Part shown: piece by piece, positions 29,440-40,794 of the stretch
How positions within the stretch are numbered: position 1 is the first letter of the stretch
Layout: every line of letters begins with the position of its first letter
Assembly: GCF_047663525.1 (NCBI RefSeq)
Contig: NC_092612.1
Coordinates: 839,501 to 903,500 of the forward strand
Direction of reading: 5' to 3'
DNA: 64,000 bases
From: Anas platyrhynchos
Lineage: Eukaryota > Chordata > Aves > Anseriformes > Anatidae
The notes under the pieces: generated by a model
The model's database searches: none
Told to the model about the DNA's origin: nothing
The model's input: only the letters and a program-made list of their open reading frames with translations
Position numbers and translations under genes: made by a program

Positions 29440-30252
29440 GCAGTGATGCTCTTTGCGCCCACCCGGCTGCGGCCGCTCCTCCACCGGCCCCTTCTGCCGG
29501 GTCCCCCTCGCTACCCCCCCATCCTTACACTGCCCCCCCCCCTCTCTTTGTGCTTTTTTTTCCTGCAACCGGAGAGCCCCGGAGGCCGCCTCCATCCCCA
29601 TGGAAACTCCGGGCCGCCGGGGGCCACCCGCCCAGGCGGAAAGAGGCAGGCGGAGAGGGGACAAAGGGACAGGGGGGAAAGGGGGCGGCCGGAAAACCGG
29701 GCTCGGGCGGCGGAGAAAAAGGCAGAAAAGCGGAGAAAAAGGCAGAAAAGCGAAAAGAAAAGGCAGAAAAGCGGAGAAAAGGGCAGAAAAGCGGAGAAAA
29801 AAGGGAGAAAAGCGGAGAAAAGGGCAAAAAAGCGGAGAAAAAAGGCAGAAAAGCTGAGAAAAAAGGCAAAAGAGCGGAGAAAAAAGGCAGAAGAGCGGAG
29901 AAAAGGGCAGAAAAGCGGAGAAAGGGGCAGAAAAGCGAAGAAAAGGGCAGAAAAGCGGAGGAAAAAAAAGGCAGAAAAACGGAGGAAAAGGCAGAAAAGC
30001 GGAGAAAAAAAAAATAAAGAAAAAAAAAAAAAAAAGAAAGAAAAGCGGGGAGTGCAACGTGGCAAAAGTTGAAGGCTGAAAGAAAAGGGATGGGGCCGGG
30101 GCTTGGGGAGCGCTGGGGGTCCCCGCGGAGAAACGGGGAGGGGGGGGACGGGACTCGGAGCACGGCCGGAGATGGGGAGGGGGCTGCAGAGGGACGAAGG
30201 CAAAGCAGCGAGCTGGGGGCAGCACAGAGCCGGGGAGCCGCGGGCTGGGCTG
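29440..30252 (+). promoter_or_regulatory. CpG-rich block with possible non-coding first exon
   Basis: CpG density rises abruptly at about 29.44 kb and falls again after about 30.5 kb. A good donor, CTG|GTAAGTG, sits at 30252/30253 in the GC-rich part, as expected for a 5' UTR exon on the plus strand. No downstream coding exon could be joined with confidence before the FCRL gene, so the transcript is unknown and may be non-coding. Inference from composition and one splice site. Confidence 0.35.
29711..30030 (+). repeat. A/G-rich minisatellite, 20-24 bp unit, about 15 copies
   Basis: The unit is close to CGGAGAAAAAGGCAGAAAAG, with length variants of 20-24 bp, and decays into an A-rich run at 30.00-30.04 kb. 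The plus strand is almost all purine apart from one or two C per unit. Because units contain no stop in any frame, long lysine/arginine/glutamate-rich frames (plus) and phenylalanine/proline/leucine-rich frames (minus) run through it. These are repeat artefacts, not proteins. Confidence 0.92.
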
Positions 30253-30529
30253 GTAAGTGATGGGCAAGGGCCTGGGTAAGCCATGGGCAAGGTTTGGGAA
30301 GTCCTGGGGCTGTTTCGGAGCCCGGGGGGTGGCCCCCGCCGTGCTCCCCCCCCCCCCCCCTCTGGGAGTTTGGGGGTCGCGGGGGGTTGTCCCCACGCCA
30401 TCCCGGCGCAGCCAGCTCTCAGGAGAAACTGAGGCACGACCCTCGCCGTGCTACAGGAGGATGGCGATGTGCTGCCGAAGGAGTCGTTTTAGGGGGGAAA
30501 ATTTGGTTTGGTCAAGTACAAATAGCGTG

Positions 30530-33500
30530 GTGCTTATAAAATGGGCCCTGGACATAGGCATGGGGCACGACCGGGTCCTCCTGGAGGCATTGATCTCCAC
30601 CGCAGCTGGAAGTTTTCTTGGTGTGGAGGTGCTGGTGGTATGCAGAGCTTGCTGATCCCCTTTTTTTCTGTAACGAATGGGACAGAGAGACTGGTTTTTC
30701 CTTCTAGGTGCTTCGGAACAAAGTGTTGGTACTGCAGACTGCGGGGCAGAGATTTCTCAGGAGCAGCATCCTGCTGGTGGGATTTGCGCATGGAAAGTCC
30801 TTTGAGGGAGGCAAAAGGAAGGATTTTATCCTTGCTGTTTGTGTTTCCAGTGCTGAGGTCTGGAAGTTCCCAGCTCCTCCGCTTGCAGGCTTGCGGTGCC
30901 ACCAACTGCGCAGCACCAGGCCATGGGAGGAAACTTTTTGTTGCCTGCCTTGATCTCCTGCTGCTCACATGGGGGAGCATCTCCAGCAGCTGCTGAGCTC
31001 TGCACAGGCTGCTTGCTGCTTTCTGGGTGGCTTCGCTCCCAAGTGCAGCATTTGCTTCATTCCCGGTGCCCAAGAGAGAACGAAAATTCACTTTTCACAG
31101 CTATGCCAAGCCAGTAGGGATGGGGCGCCAACCAGACCTCATTGTCCTAGGACAGCTGGTGGAGTAGGTGACCAAAAAGGAGGCTCAGTGAAACCTCCAG
31201 CCCCAGCCAACTTGGCAACAGAGCAGAGCTGGGGCCAAACAATTTGGTGGTGCAAGACAGGGGGCAGCGCTTACCCTGCGGGAGTACACTCTGTCTTGGA
31301 CACCCAAGGGCCCTCCCTCCTGCAGACATTTTGGGGATCTCAGCTGAGGATGTGCTGGGTGAAATCTGCTCGTGCTGGGCACCTGCGTTGCTCCAAGTTT
31401 CTCTTGGCTGCACGTCCAGGATCCCTGTTGAGGATGCGCTGCTGTGGGTGGTGGCACGATGAGGGGCACCCAGGTAATTCTTGCAGTTGCCTGTATCTGG
31501 TCTTGGCCACTTTGCTCTGCTCCATCTGAAAAATAGGCTCAAAGGGGGACTGGAGAGCCACAGATTTGAATTAGGTGCTCCTTAGGCAAAGGGTATTGGA
31601 TTTGGGGGTTCTGCTAGGATCTGCTTTTCCTATTACTACCTTGGTGGGTTTTAGTCTGTGTCTGTGCTCAGTTTTTGCTGTGTGCCATTAGAATCTCAGT
31701 GCCACGATGATTTTCACAATGGCAAGCACAAGACTAGTCTGTAGGTATCTTTACTTGGGCTCTCGTTTGAGCCAATCTCAATTTCACTTCTCTGCTTTGG
31801 GGACGGGACCCAGGCTGCTCCCCAGAAATATCTGCTCTTGTCTTCTGCTGCTCAGGTGCTTCGTTTCGCCCTGGCGGTTGTTGCTTCAGCATCCTGACAG
31901 GAGCCGGTCGTGCCCTCTTGTTTCATCTGTCTTATCTGGGATGTGAAAATACCTCCTGCTGGGATTAACTCCTGCAAAATGCAAATCAAATGGTTGTACA
32001 CATCCTGGTCATAAAAGATTACAGTTGAGCTGCCCTTAAAGAGCATCTGCTGTAATTTTACCCTAAGCTTGCGGAAAATCAGCCGCTTGCTGAGTTGTGG
32101 CCACGTCCACGGGTGTCAGTACAGCCACCAACACCAGCCTGTAGCACCAAAGGCAAAGTTTTCCATGTCTTGTGATGAGATTTTTATTATCAGAGGGAGC
32201 AAAATGCTGATGGACTCCTTTTAAGTGGTCCCAGACCCAGTCCTGTGCAGAAAGACACTGCAGAGGGTTGAAGACACGGGGGAGGTGGGGGTCAAACCAA
32301 GCACCAGGTGCCTGGCTGCATTTTGGGCATGCTGGGGTATTGCTGATACGGCTGGAAAAAAATAACGGGGGGTGAAGTGGATTTTCTGTGCTGTTTACTT
32401 AGGTGTGCAAAGAGATTTTTGAATCTCCCAGCACTGACGGTGCTGCCCTGGAGCACTTTGATGGAAGGTGCTGTCGCTGTGCAGGTGAGAGGTGCTTCGG
32501 CAACCTTGAGGCTTTGTCTTCTAAAAGGCTTTTCCCAGCTGTTTATCAGGTGGGAAATTATCTTGGTTCACCCTGGGCCCTTGCGTCTTTCTTTGTGGCT
32601 TCCCATCTACAGCAAATTGATGCTGGAAGGCAGCTGGGGATGAGCTGGGGGTTGAGTTGTGCTTTGCTTGGACCCCCTGCAGCTTTTGGCCTCCCCTAAC
32701 CCTTACGTGCTGGGGACATTTATGAACACCACACAGCATTATAACCATAAACATCTTTGTATCTAAATGGGAGAATTGCTCTGGTCTCAAAACACGCTGC
32801 CCAGCAAACCGAATTTCATTGTCATCTCCCACAGAAAGGGGGATTGGCGTCCCCCGGCACCAAAAGTAACCGGCCTCTGGGCTGCTCGCTCCAGTTTCTT
32901 CTTTCCAAATTTTTGGATGTGGAGGTGACGGAGGGGACAGGCAGCATCTTGGCAAAGACTGGCCAAAATGGTGAAGATGCAAGGATGGTGGAAAGTGGCC
33001 TTGAGCGCTGAAGGCTTTTGAACCTCATTCATCCTCCAATTCGGGGGATGTAACCTCCCAAAACTGCATTAAAAGAGTCGGTTGGTGTCCTGTCCTCCCA
33101 GGAGGAACACACACGGTGCAGCCACGGGGCTGGGTGAGATTTGTTTCCTCTTTGCTGCTGGATATCAGCACGTTATTACTTTGTTGAAGATTTATTATCG
33201 GGCATTTTTTAAGCTCTGCCTTTACTCACCCTGCAGACTTAATGCTTTCTCAAGGTGCACGTGGGGTTACAGCACCGCACTGGCACTGCGGTTGGCTTAC
33301 AGAGTCATTTATTTCAAGGATTATTGATTTACCGGGTATCTCTTGCAGCAGGTGGGGTTTTGTCTGATAGAGGTTAAACCCCTGTCTTCCGTCCCAATGC
33401 TTGGAGCAAGATTTCGGCTTCTTCCAGGGAAAATCGGAGCAAAAAGGGAAAAACGGTGGTACTCATTTCCCACCTATCCCACCAACATTTTGCATTGCTG

Positions 33501-34450
33501 CCCTTCAGAGCCTCAGTTGCCCTTTTGCCAACTGAAAAAATACTCATCGAGGTAACTGAAAACCCTCTCAAAGCCCCAGAACATCCAGTAATTCCCATTT
33601 CCAGTAATGGGAAAAAACAAACGCTTTGGTTTCACCTGGGACGTGCTGAGGTGGTTACCGCCGTGCCTCTTTTCTGTAGCACCGCATGACTTCGTGGCCC
33701 AATTTTTCCCTAATTAAGAGTGTGTTTGGGAGTAAATGATACTCCAGAAATCACGCAGTTTGGAAATGCAGAATGTGGGTTGTCACAGCAAGGAATCGCG
33801 TGCGCTGTTTGATCAGTTGTGTAGTAGCTCGGAGGATGTAAAAGGATGTAAAAGAATGTTTCCTCTTGTTTTGTCACCTTCTGAAATTTTTCCAGCGGAA
33901 GATACACTTAGGGAAAAATTAAAGCCTTGATCGCCAGCTTGCTTAAAATCCGATGGCTGCTTTTTCTTTTACTTCTCTGCTTAAACCACAGGTTTCTCCA
34001 TTTTCCATCATGACAAACGGAGCTTTCTTCATTACTGCCAGCATTCGGTGCCACAAGCTAAATCCTCTTTCATCTTTATCTCTTGGCTTCTGCGATGAGA
34101 AGGCTGCGATGATGCGCTGGGAGATGCAGCAATTAACTCTACTCCAGGATTTAGCTCTGCCCTCGGTTGAGCGAGAGATGCTGCGGAAAGGTTGCCAGAG
34201 ATGCAGATACAAATCCTCCATCCAGGTTTTTGCTGCATCCCTGCTGCTGAGGGAGATATGGATCATAACCAGAATTATTGCCCGTCCCCGGGAAAGGAGG
34301 GGATGCTGAGAGATGTCGATTTGCAAGGGAGATGGATCTGGGCGCCGGGTTTTTGTGCCGCCTCGGTGCCATGCGGCGGGTGTCCAAGACGCCCCGGTGA
34401 TGCGGGGGGTGCGGGATTTTTCAGTTCTGGTGCCGATGCTGCTCTCATGG
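30530..34450. other. mostly non-coding stretch; one weak exon candidate
   Basis: No domain-bearing frame was found. A segment at 32403-32484 has a plausible acceptor (TTTACTTAG) and donor (CAG|GTGAGAG) and an open frame, but there is nothing else to join it to. The rest appears intergenic or intronic. Confidence 0.4.
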
Positions 34451-34454
34451 TGAG

Positions 34455-34528
34455 GTCTCTGTGGCGCAATGGACGAGCGCGCTGGACTTCTAATCCAGAG
34501 GTTCCGGGTTCGAGTCCCGGCAGAGATG
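34455..34528 (+). tRNA. tRNA-Arg (anticodon TCT), intronless
   Basis: A 74-nt gene including the discriminator base. The seven-pair acceptor stem runs GTCTCTG against CAGAGAT with a first G-U pair. The anticodon stem CTGGA/TCCAG (34482-34486 and 34494-34498) closes the loop CTTCTAA with TCT at 34489-34491, which decodes AGA. The T arm carries the canonical GGTTCGAGTCC B box and the D arm the TGGCGCAATGG A box. A TTTT Pol III terminator follows at 34548-34551, about 20 nt downstream. Many animal tRNA-Arg(TCT) genes carry an intron; this one has none. The 3' CCA is not encoded, as usual in eukaryotes. All stems are intact, so it should be functional. Confidence 0.96.
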
Positions 34529-34675
34529 ATCTCCAGGCAGGTGTCTCTTTTATTTTATGCATGTTCCATCATAGATACCAATCCGTCGCGTTGATAACAC
34601 CCCTGAAGGCTTGAGAGGGGAGATAATGACTTTTCACGGCACCGTCTCCGCTGCAGATGCTCCTAACGGGTGTGT

Positions 34676-34790
34676 GGCACAGAATGATGGAGTGGTAGGG
34701 GTTGGAAGGGACCTTGGAAGATCATCCAGCCCAATCCCCCTGCCAGAGCAGGAGCACCTAGGTCAGGTCACGCAGGAACTCATCGTATCG
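34676..34790 (-). mobile_element. CR1 LINE 3' fragment
   Basis: Plus-strand reading GGGGTTGGAAGGGACCTTGG, then GATCATCCAGCCCAATCCCC, CTGCCAGAGCAGGAGCACC and CAGGTCACGCAGGAACTCATC is the reverse complement of a CR1 3' end, so the element points left. 5'-truncated and non-coding. Confidence 0.85.
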
Positions 34791-34799
34791 TTGGATGTC

Positions 34800-36360
34800 A
34801 GCGAGCAGAGCCCACCTCACTCCTCCTCCTACTTATTCCCCGTGCTAGGAGCACTGGTGTACAGGCACCCCCCATCTAAGGTGTGTTTCTTGCCCCATAT
34901 TCCCCTTTCCTCATTCCTTTTGGTAGTTCCTCAATGCCTTGATGTTTTTACCCCGCTTTTTTCCCCCCAAACTGCTCATGGGCCCTGTCTTTGATGCCTT
35001 GTTGAGAAAACTACTGGGCTTTCCCGTAGAAATCGGGTGGTCAGGAAGCGGTTTAGAGCCTCGCGTTGAGACTTCCTTTGGTAGACACGGTCATTTGTTT
35101 CAAATGTAGGTCAACAAAAACGTAGGGCCGTGCTCTGAGTTCCCACCTCATGGAAATCCCTTGGAAGTGCTCTTGACTTTCATATTCTTATACAAATTTG
35201 TGTTTACTGGCAGCCACCTCCATAGCCCCATGGAAATTTATCATCCTACATAGCAAATTGACTTCTTCTTTCACGGGTGTTCGAAGCCGTGAGTGTGTAA
35301 TCTCACGTAAATAAATAATGAATAAAGAATTGCTATAAGCATTGAGAAAGAAAACGGGGAGCTGCGTGTGGTTGTGGCTGGGGTTCGTAGTTGACTGGGT
35401 TTCAACGGGGGCTGCCAGCGGACTTTTCCAGGCTACCGCAGCATTTTTTTTGTGGTGACAACGTGCTGAAGGTTGAAGGAGGAACCATAGAATGGTTGGG
35501 TTGGAAGGGACCTCTACAGATCACCTCGTGCCAGCCAAAAATCAGAATTAGCTTTTATTTTGTTGTCTGGCCTTCTGTGTCTGTCCTCTGCAGGGCTCCG
35601 GGAGGTGCTGAGGGGCTCCCTGCATCACACCTTGTCTCGTGGCTTCATTAATGAAGATGAGCTTCAAATTGTTGTGTTGGTGCTTTGGGTTGTGTGTTGA
35701 GTCTGTGTGTCCCACAGCCAATGGTGCTCAAATGATAAAATCATAAAATCCAGGCAAAGACTGCAGGGCTAGCTTGGTCTGCACCTTGCTCTCACACATT
35801 TTGGGGCAGCTGTGCTGAAATGGGGCTTCCACAAGAAGCTGAGTGGTACCATGGGTCCCAAAACTGTCCCGTGCCTCTCACAACCCATTCAACATGATCC
35901 ATCCAGGGGGCAAGCAGCAGAAACCTGCCTGTTTCTTGCCCATTGGTGTCTGACCTCCAGCACAGAGAAAGGGTCAAAGAAATTGCAAATACAACCTCAG
36001 AAGAGCTTGAGAATCCTGCCACTGGGTGATGGATGGACCCCAAGACACTGGGGAAGGAGTGAAGCAAAAAGCCGTATGTGAAGAGGATCCATTGCAGCTT
36101 ATTTGCTCTGGGGGAAAAAGAAATAAAGAAACGGGCAAACAAAGAAAGAAACGAAAAACAACAAAAAAAATGCAGACGGTCACCCAGGAGGACTGGAGTC
36201 TCCCTAGGGAGCAGAGGAGGCATCTCAGAGGGGCTGCACGAAGCAAGGGCTGGATGAGGCTGTGGTTTCAGGGTGAGCCCTGAATCTGGTATTAAATGAG
36301 GTGTGGAGGAAAAAAATAAATGTCATTAAGGACTGGACATTATAACAACACAAAGATTTC
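34800..36360. other. intergenic stretch upstream of the FCRL gene
   Basis: Apart from the CR1 fragment at 35.48 kb I see no gene or RNA. AT-rich simple sequence occurs near 35.31-35.34 and 36.12-36.17 kb. Confidence 0.5.
35483..35545 (-). mobile_element. CR1 LINE 3' end fragment
   Basis: ACCATAGAATGGTTGGGTTG followed by GAAGGGACCTCTACAGATCA is the reverse complement of the CR1 terminal segment, including one ATAGAATGG terminal-repeat unit. Only about 60 bp are recognisable. Confidence 0.75.
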
Positions 36361-36369
36361 CGGTGAGTG

Positions 36370-36508
36370 GGGTTGGTTCTTTGCATAAGTGTAATAAAAC
36401 CAAGTGCTATTTCCTTCCTTTTTTCTCAGAAAAGCATCTCCACGCAGGGGACATCAGGGTTGCCCTCTGCAAGGGGGAAGTCGCCAAGCTCTGGACCCCC
36501 AGTCTGGG
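36370..36508 (+). promoter_or_regulatory. putative 5' flank/UTR of the FCRL gene with octamer-like word
   Basis: CTTTGCAT at 36379-36386 is one base off the ATTTGCAT octamer used by B-cell genes, and a pyrimidine tract with TTTCCTTCC (ETS/PU.1-like on the other strand) follows at about 36.41 kb. No TATA box is visible, as is common for Fc receptor genes. The start site is not determined; the assignment rests on position alone. Confidence 0.25.
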
Positions 36509-39500
36509 ATGGGGGGGAGCAGAGCCCTGCTCCTCCTGGGTGAGTGCGACCGCAGGGGCTGGGGGCTGCTGGCGTGGACGTGTGTCCCCAAAAAGCCACA
36601 GGGACCCAGTGAGCACCAGCAAGGGCAAAGGTGACCCCCATCTCCGGCACAGGTTCCGCTGGGTGCCCCTCACACCCCTTTGGGGCATGTCTGGGGGGGG
36701 TCACTTTGCCTGGGTAAGGGAAGATTTTTGTTTCTCCTGCCAGGTGGAGGAGATTTGGATGGAGCAGTGGTTGCCCCTGTCACGACATAGGTTTAGGGCT
36801 TCCTTTTTGGGGTGGCCTTGTTGCTGGGGAAGAGGGAAACGAGGGTCCCAGCAAGGCTGGTGGGCATCAGCATGGTGGGGCTGGGGATACCAAACCATGG
36901 GGTGATTTGGAGGTGCTGGTGGGCGTCTCGGTGACCTGGCAGATCTTGCCAAGACTTTTCTTTTAGGATGGGTTTTAGGACGTCCAAGGGCAGGCTCACT
37001 CCTCTCTGTACTGCAGAACGCCTGGCAGATGCTTCCCGGTGGTGCTCACCCCTTCTTTTCCTCCTTTCAGCTCAAGTCCTCGGCCTTGCTGGTGAGTCCT
37101 ATTTGCTGGCAGGTTTTTGGTGAGAGCCCACGGGTTCTTGCTGAACGAGGTGGCAGGGACGTCCCCTCGCATGGCCACAGGGCACGGCACGGCTTTGCTG
37201 TGCCTCCCCATGCTGCCTGTCTTGAGGGCAGCACCAGCCACCAGCTCAGCCGACCCTCTGAAAGACAAAGCCCCCCAAAACCCCACCAACACCCTAAAAA
37301 CCCTAAATCAGCAGCAGGGTCCTGCCTTCTTCCCCCATCCCAACCCCTGTGCTCAGGGCTGGGGGCTCGCTGCCGCACACGGCGATGTGCTGATCCCTGT
37401 CCTGCCCTCACCTCCCCTCCTGCCTGGACCCTTCACAGCCACGGAGACGGCTCTGCTAACCACGGACCCCCCCTGGAGCACGATATTTCGAGGAGAGAGC
37501 GTTACCCTGCGGTGCCGGGGCTCCCAGCCCTCGGGGCAGCAGCCCACAACCTGGTACCACAACGACAAGATCCTGGCGCGCACGGACACGGACACGTACA
37601 GGATCACAAACGCCAGGCAGAAACAGACGGGCACATACAAGTGCCAGAGCCCCGGCTCCGTGGCCAGCAACCCCATCACCTTGATCGTCTCCTACGGTGA
37701 GTGACGTGACCCGGGCTGAGCTCTGCTCGCCCGTGCTCCACGGCTTCGCTCTGGGACAAACGGAGATCCCCTAAGCATAAGGAAGGCGGTGGTGTTGGTG
37801 TTGGGGCACCACGAGCTGGGGTTTGGGGACTTTTGGCCTCCCTATCCCTGCACGATGCATCTCTTTTATAGAATCGTAGGGATTCTATATCATAGAATCT
37901 GTAGAATCGTGGAATTCCTCCGTGTCCTTCTGGTGCTCCAGGGGGGGTCTCAGGAGCGCAGAGCAGAGGGCACCGTCCCCTCCCTGCCCTGCTGCCCACG
38001 CTGCTTTCGGTTCAGCCCAGCATCAGGTTTGGCTTTCTGGGCTGTGAGTGCACTTTGCTGGCTGATTTCAAATTTTTCATCCACCGGTACCCCCAAATCC
38101 CCCTTTGCGGGGCTGTTCTCACTGCATTCAGCACCTGGTCCATGCTGATTGAGGTTTGGGACTAACCCATTCCGGGTGCAGGACCTTCAGCAATTGCTCC
38201 TGGGGTGTCGTGCAGATTGGCTGATCCTCCAGGTCCCGTCTCACGCGGTGTTCGAGGGCGAGCTGCTGTGCATGCAGTGCCGGGGCTGGGAGCCGGGGAG
38301 CGTGACTTCAGTGCAGTATTTTAGGGACGGAGCAGACATCACCACCCGCTACGCCTCGGACAAGCAGCTCTGCATCCCCCGGGCTGAGACCCAGCAGAGC
38401 GGCAGGTATCGCTGCACGGGCCAGATGAACTCCTTCTTGTCGGTAATAAAAAGGGAATCTCAAGAGTTACATGTTTGTATCAGAGGTAAGAAATTCCTGG
38501 GAGTCTTTGGGCCTTCCCAAAAGTCAGAGGGTGTGGAGCTCTGTATGACGGCTGAGCCAGGTCCGTGCTACCAGTGCAGGAATTAAATCAAACCCCGTGC
38601 CCACAACCACAGAGACCTGGCCGGTTACATCCAACCCTGGCTCTGGGATGCTCCCTGCACCCGAATTGGGGTCTTGGTCCCGTGCAGCCTTGTTCTGGTG
38701 GGGTGGGGTGACTGTCCCTTCCCTCGGGCATCTTGAGCAGCGAGGCAGCCCCAGAAGCTCCCTCCAAGGAGATGCCCCCTGACAGCTCCCGGGAGGGTTT
38801 GTATAGAATTCCAATTCAAAAGAAAGAACAAAAACCCAAAAGAAAGAACAAAACCCCTTTTTCCTTTCCCCAGAGCTCTTCTCCTCCCCGGTGCTGAGCG
38901 TGGCCAGCTCAGCGGAGACCCTTGAGGGAAGCCCCCTCAACCTGAGCTGTGTCACGCACCTCAGCCCCCACAGCCCCCGCAGCATCCTCTGGTACCTCTT
39001 CTACCGAAACGGCACGGTCCTTCAAGGCCCCAAAACCTCCTCCAAGTACCACGTGCCGATGGTGGGGCTGGCGGACACGGGCTCCTACTCCTGTGAGGTG
39101 CGGGCGGAGAACTCCAGCATTTGGAAGCAGAGCGCCCAGGTCCCCATTGCTGTCAGAAGTGAGTTTTTGGGGTGCTGGGGACCGGTGGGGGGTGCAGGCA
39201 GGGAAGGGCAGCCCCTGAGGGGGTCTCCCAGAGACGTGTGGAGGCTGTGGGGTTTGGCACAAAGCCACGCCACTTTACAAAACCCCAAATTTCCCATGCC
39301 TGCAGCTACACGCTCAGCCGTCCACTGGTCCTGCTGCCGGCACGGTGTGGTTTCGGGGTTTTGTTTTTGGTGTTTCGGTTTCCCTTTGGGTATGAATTCT
39401 GTTCTCTCTCATTCTATGTCTCCATCCTGTCTCATCTCTCATCACCCAGCATTCCCAGTCATTCACTGTTTGGGAAAAAAAAAAATAAAATAAAAAAAAA

Positions 39501-40426
39501 TGCCCAGTTTCATTGGGAACGTCTATACTGGAAACCAGTATGTTTCCTCTCTCCCCCCCATCTCGTAGGAGTCCCCATCTCAGGGGTGTCCCTGGACGTG
39601 CAGCCCCACGAGGGGCAGGTGATGGAGGGGCAGCGCCTGGTGCTGAGCTGCTCGGTGGCTGCAGGCACGGGATCCATCTCCTTTTCCTGGCACCGAGAGG
39701 GCTCCGCAGAGGTTTTGGGAAGGGGCACCCGTTACGAGATCCCGTCAGCCCAGCGAGACGACGATGGGCACTATTACTGCGTGGCCTCCAACGGGGGTGT
39801 CCCAGCCCAGAGCCCGCGGCTGCGGGTCACGGTTGTGGGTGAGTGGCATCAAGGGGACATTGCTGGGAGGAGGAGACCCAGGACTGGGTCTCAGAGCTGG
39901 TCCCAGCCCCAGCTGTAAGGCCAAGGAGCTGGGCTGCGCAGAACAGGACCAGCACGGGGCCAGCGAGTGGCTCAGCCCCCCAAAAGTCTCCCAGCCACGT
40001 GCTGGTCCTCTCCATATGAAAAAGAAGATGGTTTAATTGACATCTAGCAGTGCTGATGTCACCTAATGGCTTTTTTCCGTTAGTCCTTGCATTGGGCGCA
40101 CAGGACTGGCTGAGGTCCAGATTGAGATCTGAGTATTTGTGGTGCTGGTGTTAGAGCTGAGGGCTTAGTGCCGTAGCACGGCTAACGGAGGCTCCCCGTT
40201 TTTGGCTGGGTAATTCTCCAAAGTCCACGAATTCCAGCATCAGGCCCACGTGGTGTTTCCAAGTTTCCCCGAGTCCTCAGGGGGTGTTTGTTTCCCAGGT
40301 GTCTCCTCGCTCTTCTACTGCCATATCAGAGCACCGCTGCTGCTGGCAGCCTTGGGGTCCCTGCTGTCCGGGCTGCTTGCTGTCCACGTCCTCATGAGCA
40401 AAGACCCAAAAGGAGCGAAGCAGTGA
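36509..40426 (+). CDS. Fc receptor / Fc receptor-like (FCRL) membrane protein, four Ig domains
   Basis: Seven coding exons: 36509-36539, 37071-37091, 37439-37696, 38216-38485, 38874-39158, 39569-39838 and 40299-40426. All have GT-AG ends and phase 1 junctions; they sum to 1263 nt (420 residues). The 21-bp second exon, finishing the signal peptide (MGGSRALLLL plus AQVLGLA), is a hallmark of FcR/FCRL genes. D1 (about residues 18-103) and D2 (104-193) resemble classical Fc receptor D1-D2: PPWSTIFRGESVTLRC, then SYDWLILQ and LLCMQCRGW. D3 (194-288) carries three N-glycosylation sequons. D4 (289-378) has the FCRL-type VMEGQRLVLSCSVAAGTG. The membrane segment (about 390-411) is preceded by Arg389, and the tail is only about nine residues with no ITAM or ITIM. 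It therefore probably signals through an FcRgamma-like adaptor, by analogy with FcalphaRI. Ligand unknown. The mix of FcR and FCRL features fits the single FcR/FCRL-type gene described in chicken; orthology is inferred. Confidence 0.93.
37868..38192 (-). mobile_element. CR1 LINE fragment in the FCRL D1-D2 intron
   Basis: The left end has ATAGAATC/TAGAATCG terminal-repeat units. From about 37.99 kb the sequence follows a more internal part of the CR1 3' region: GGTTTGGCTTTCTGGGCTG, GAGTGCACTTTGCTGGCTGA, TTCATCCACCGGTACCCCCA and GGGTGCAGGACCTT. The element lies antisense to the gene, and its recognisable end is about 25 bp before the D2 splice acceptor. Confidence 0.8.
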
Positions 40427-40600
40427 GTGGGACCCCCCACGAGACCACCTGCATACGTATGGGATGCACACCAGGAAAGAATCCTTGTGGGGCACCTCCA
40501 ACCCACAAGGGCACCATGGAAATTGGGCAAACGAGCGTCCCCACGGCCCTTCTCAATGTGTATTGACAGAGGTGCTTCTGGTTTCCTGCACGTGCTGCCC

Positions 40601-40625
40601 AATAAAGCACTTCTGAGCGTGGAGA
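40601..40625 (+). terminator. poly(A) signal of the FCRL gene
   Basis: AATAAA at 40601-40606, about 175 nt after the TGA stop at 40424-40426, is followed by a GT-rich stretch (TTGTGCTTGCCTGTGTGG) within 30 nt, which fits a normal cleavage/polyadenylation site. Confidence 0.75.
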
Positions 40626-40794
40626 TTTGTGCTTGCCTGTGTGGCTGCTGGTGGAGCGTGCCCCGTGTGCACGTGTATACACGAGTGTGCAATTGCTGCT
40701 CACACACATCGCATCGCCCAGGGGAGTGTTTGCTCTGTGCTTTTTGGGCAGGGGGGAGTGGGGCAGGGGGCAGAGGAGAAATGAACTCGATCTG

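Noticed and set aside
29247-30437. Long plus- and minus-strand frames (up to 338 codons) over the 30-kb CpG block
   Set aside because: They are produced by the stop-free minisatellite and C-rich flanks; low-complexity composition and no domain.
36363-36429. A tiny 67-bp intron in the FCRL leader (GTGAGTGG to TTTTTTCTCAG)
   Set aside because: It would be near the lower size limit for vertebrate introns and there is no support for an upstream exon; it could still be only an acceptor for a farther exon.
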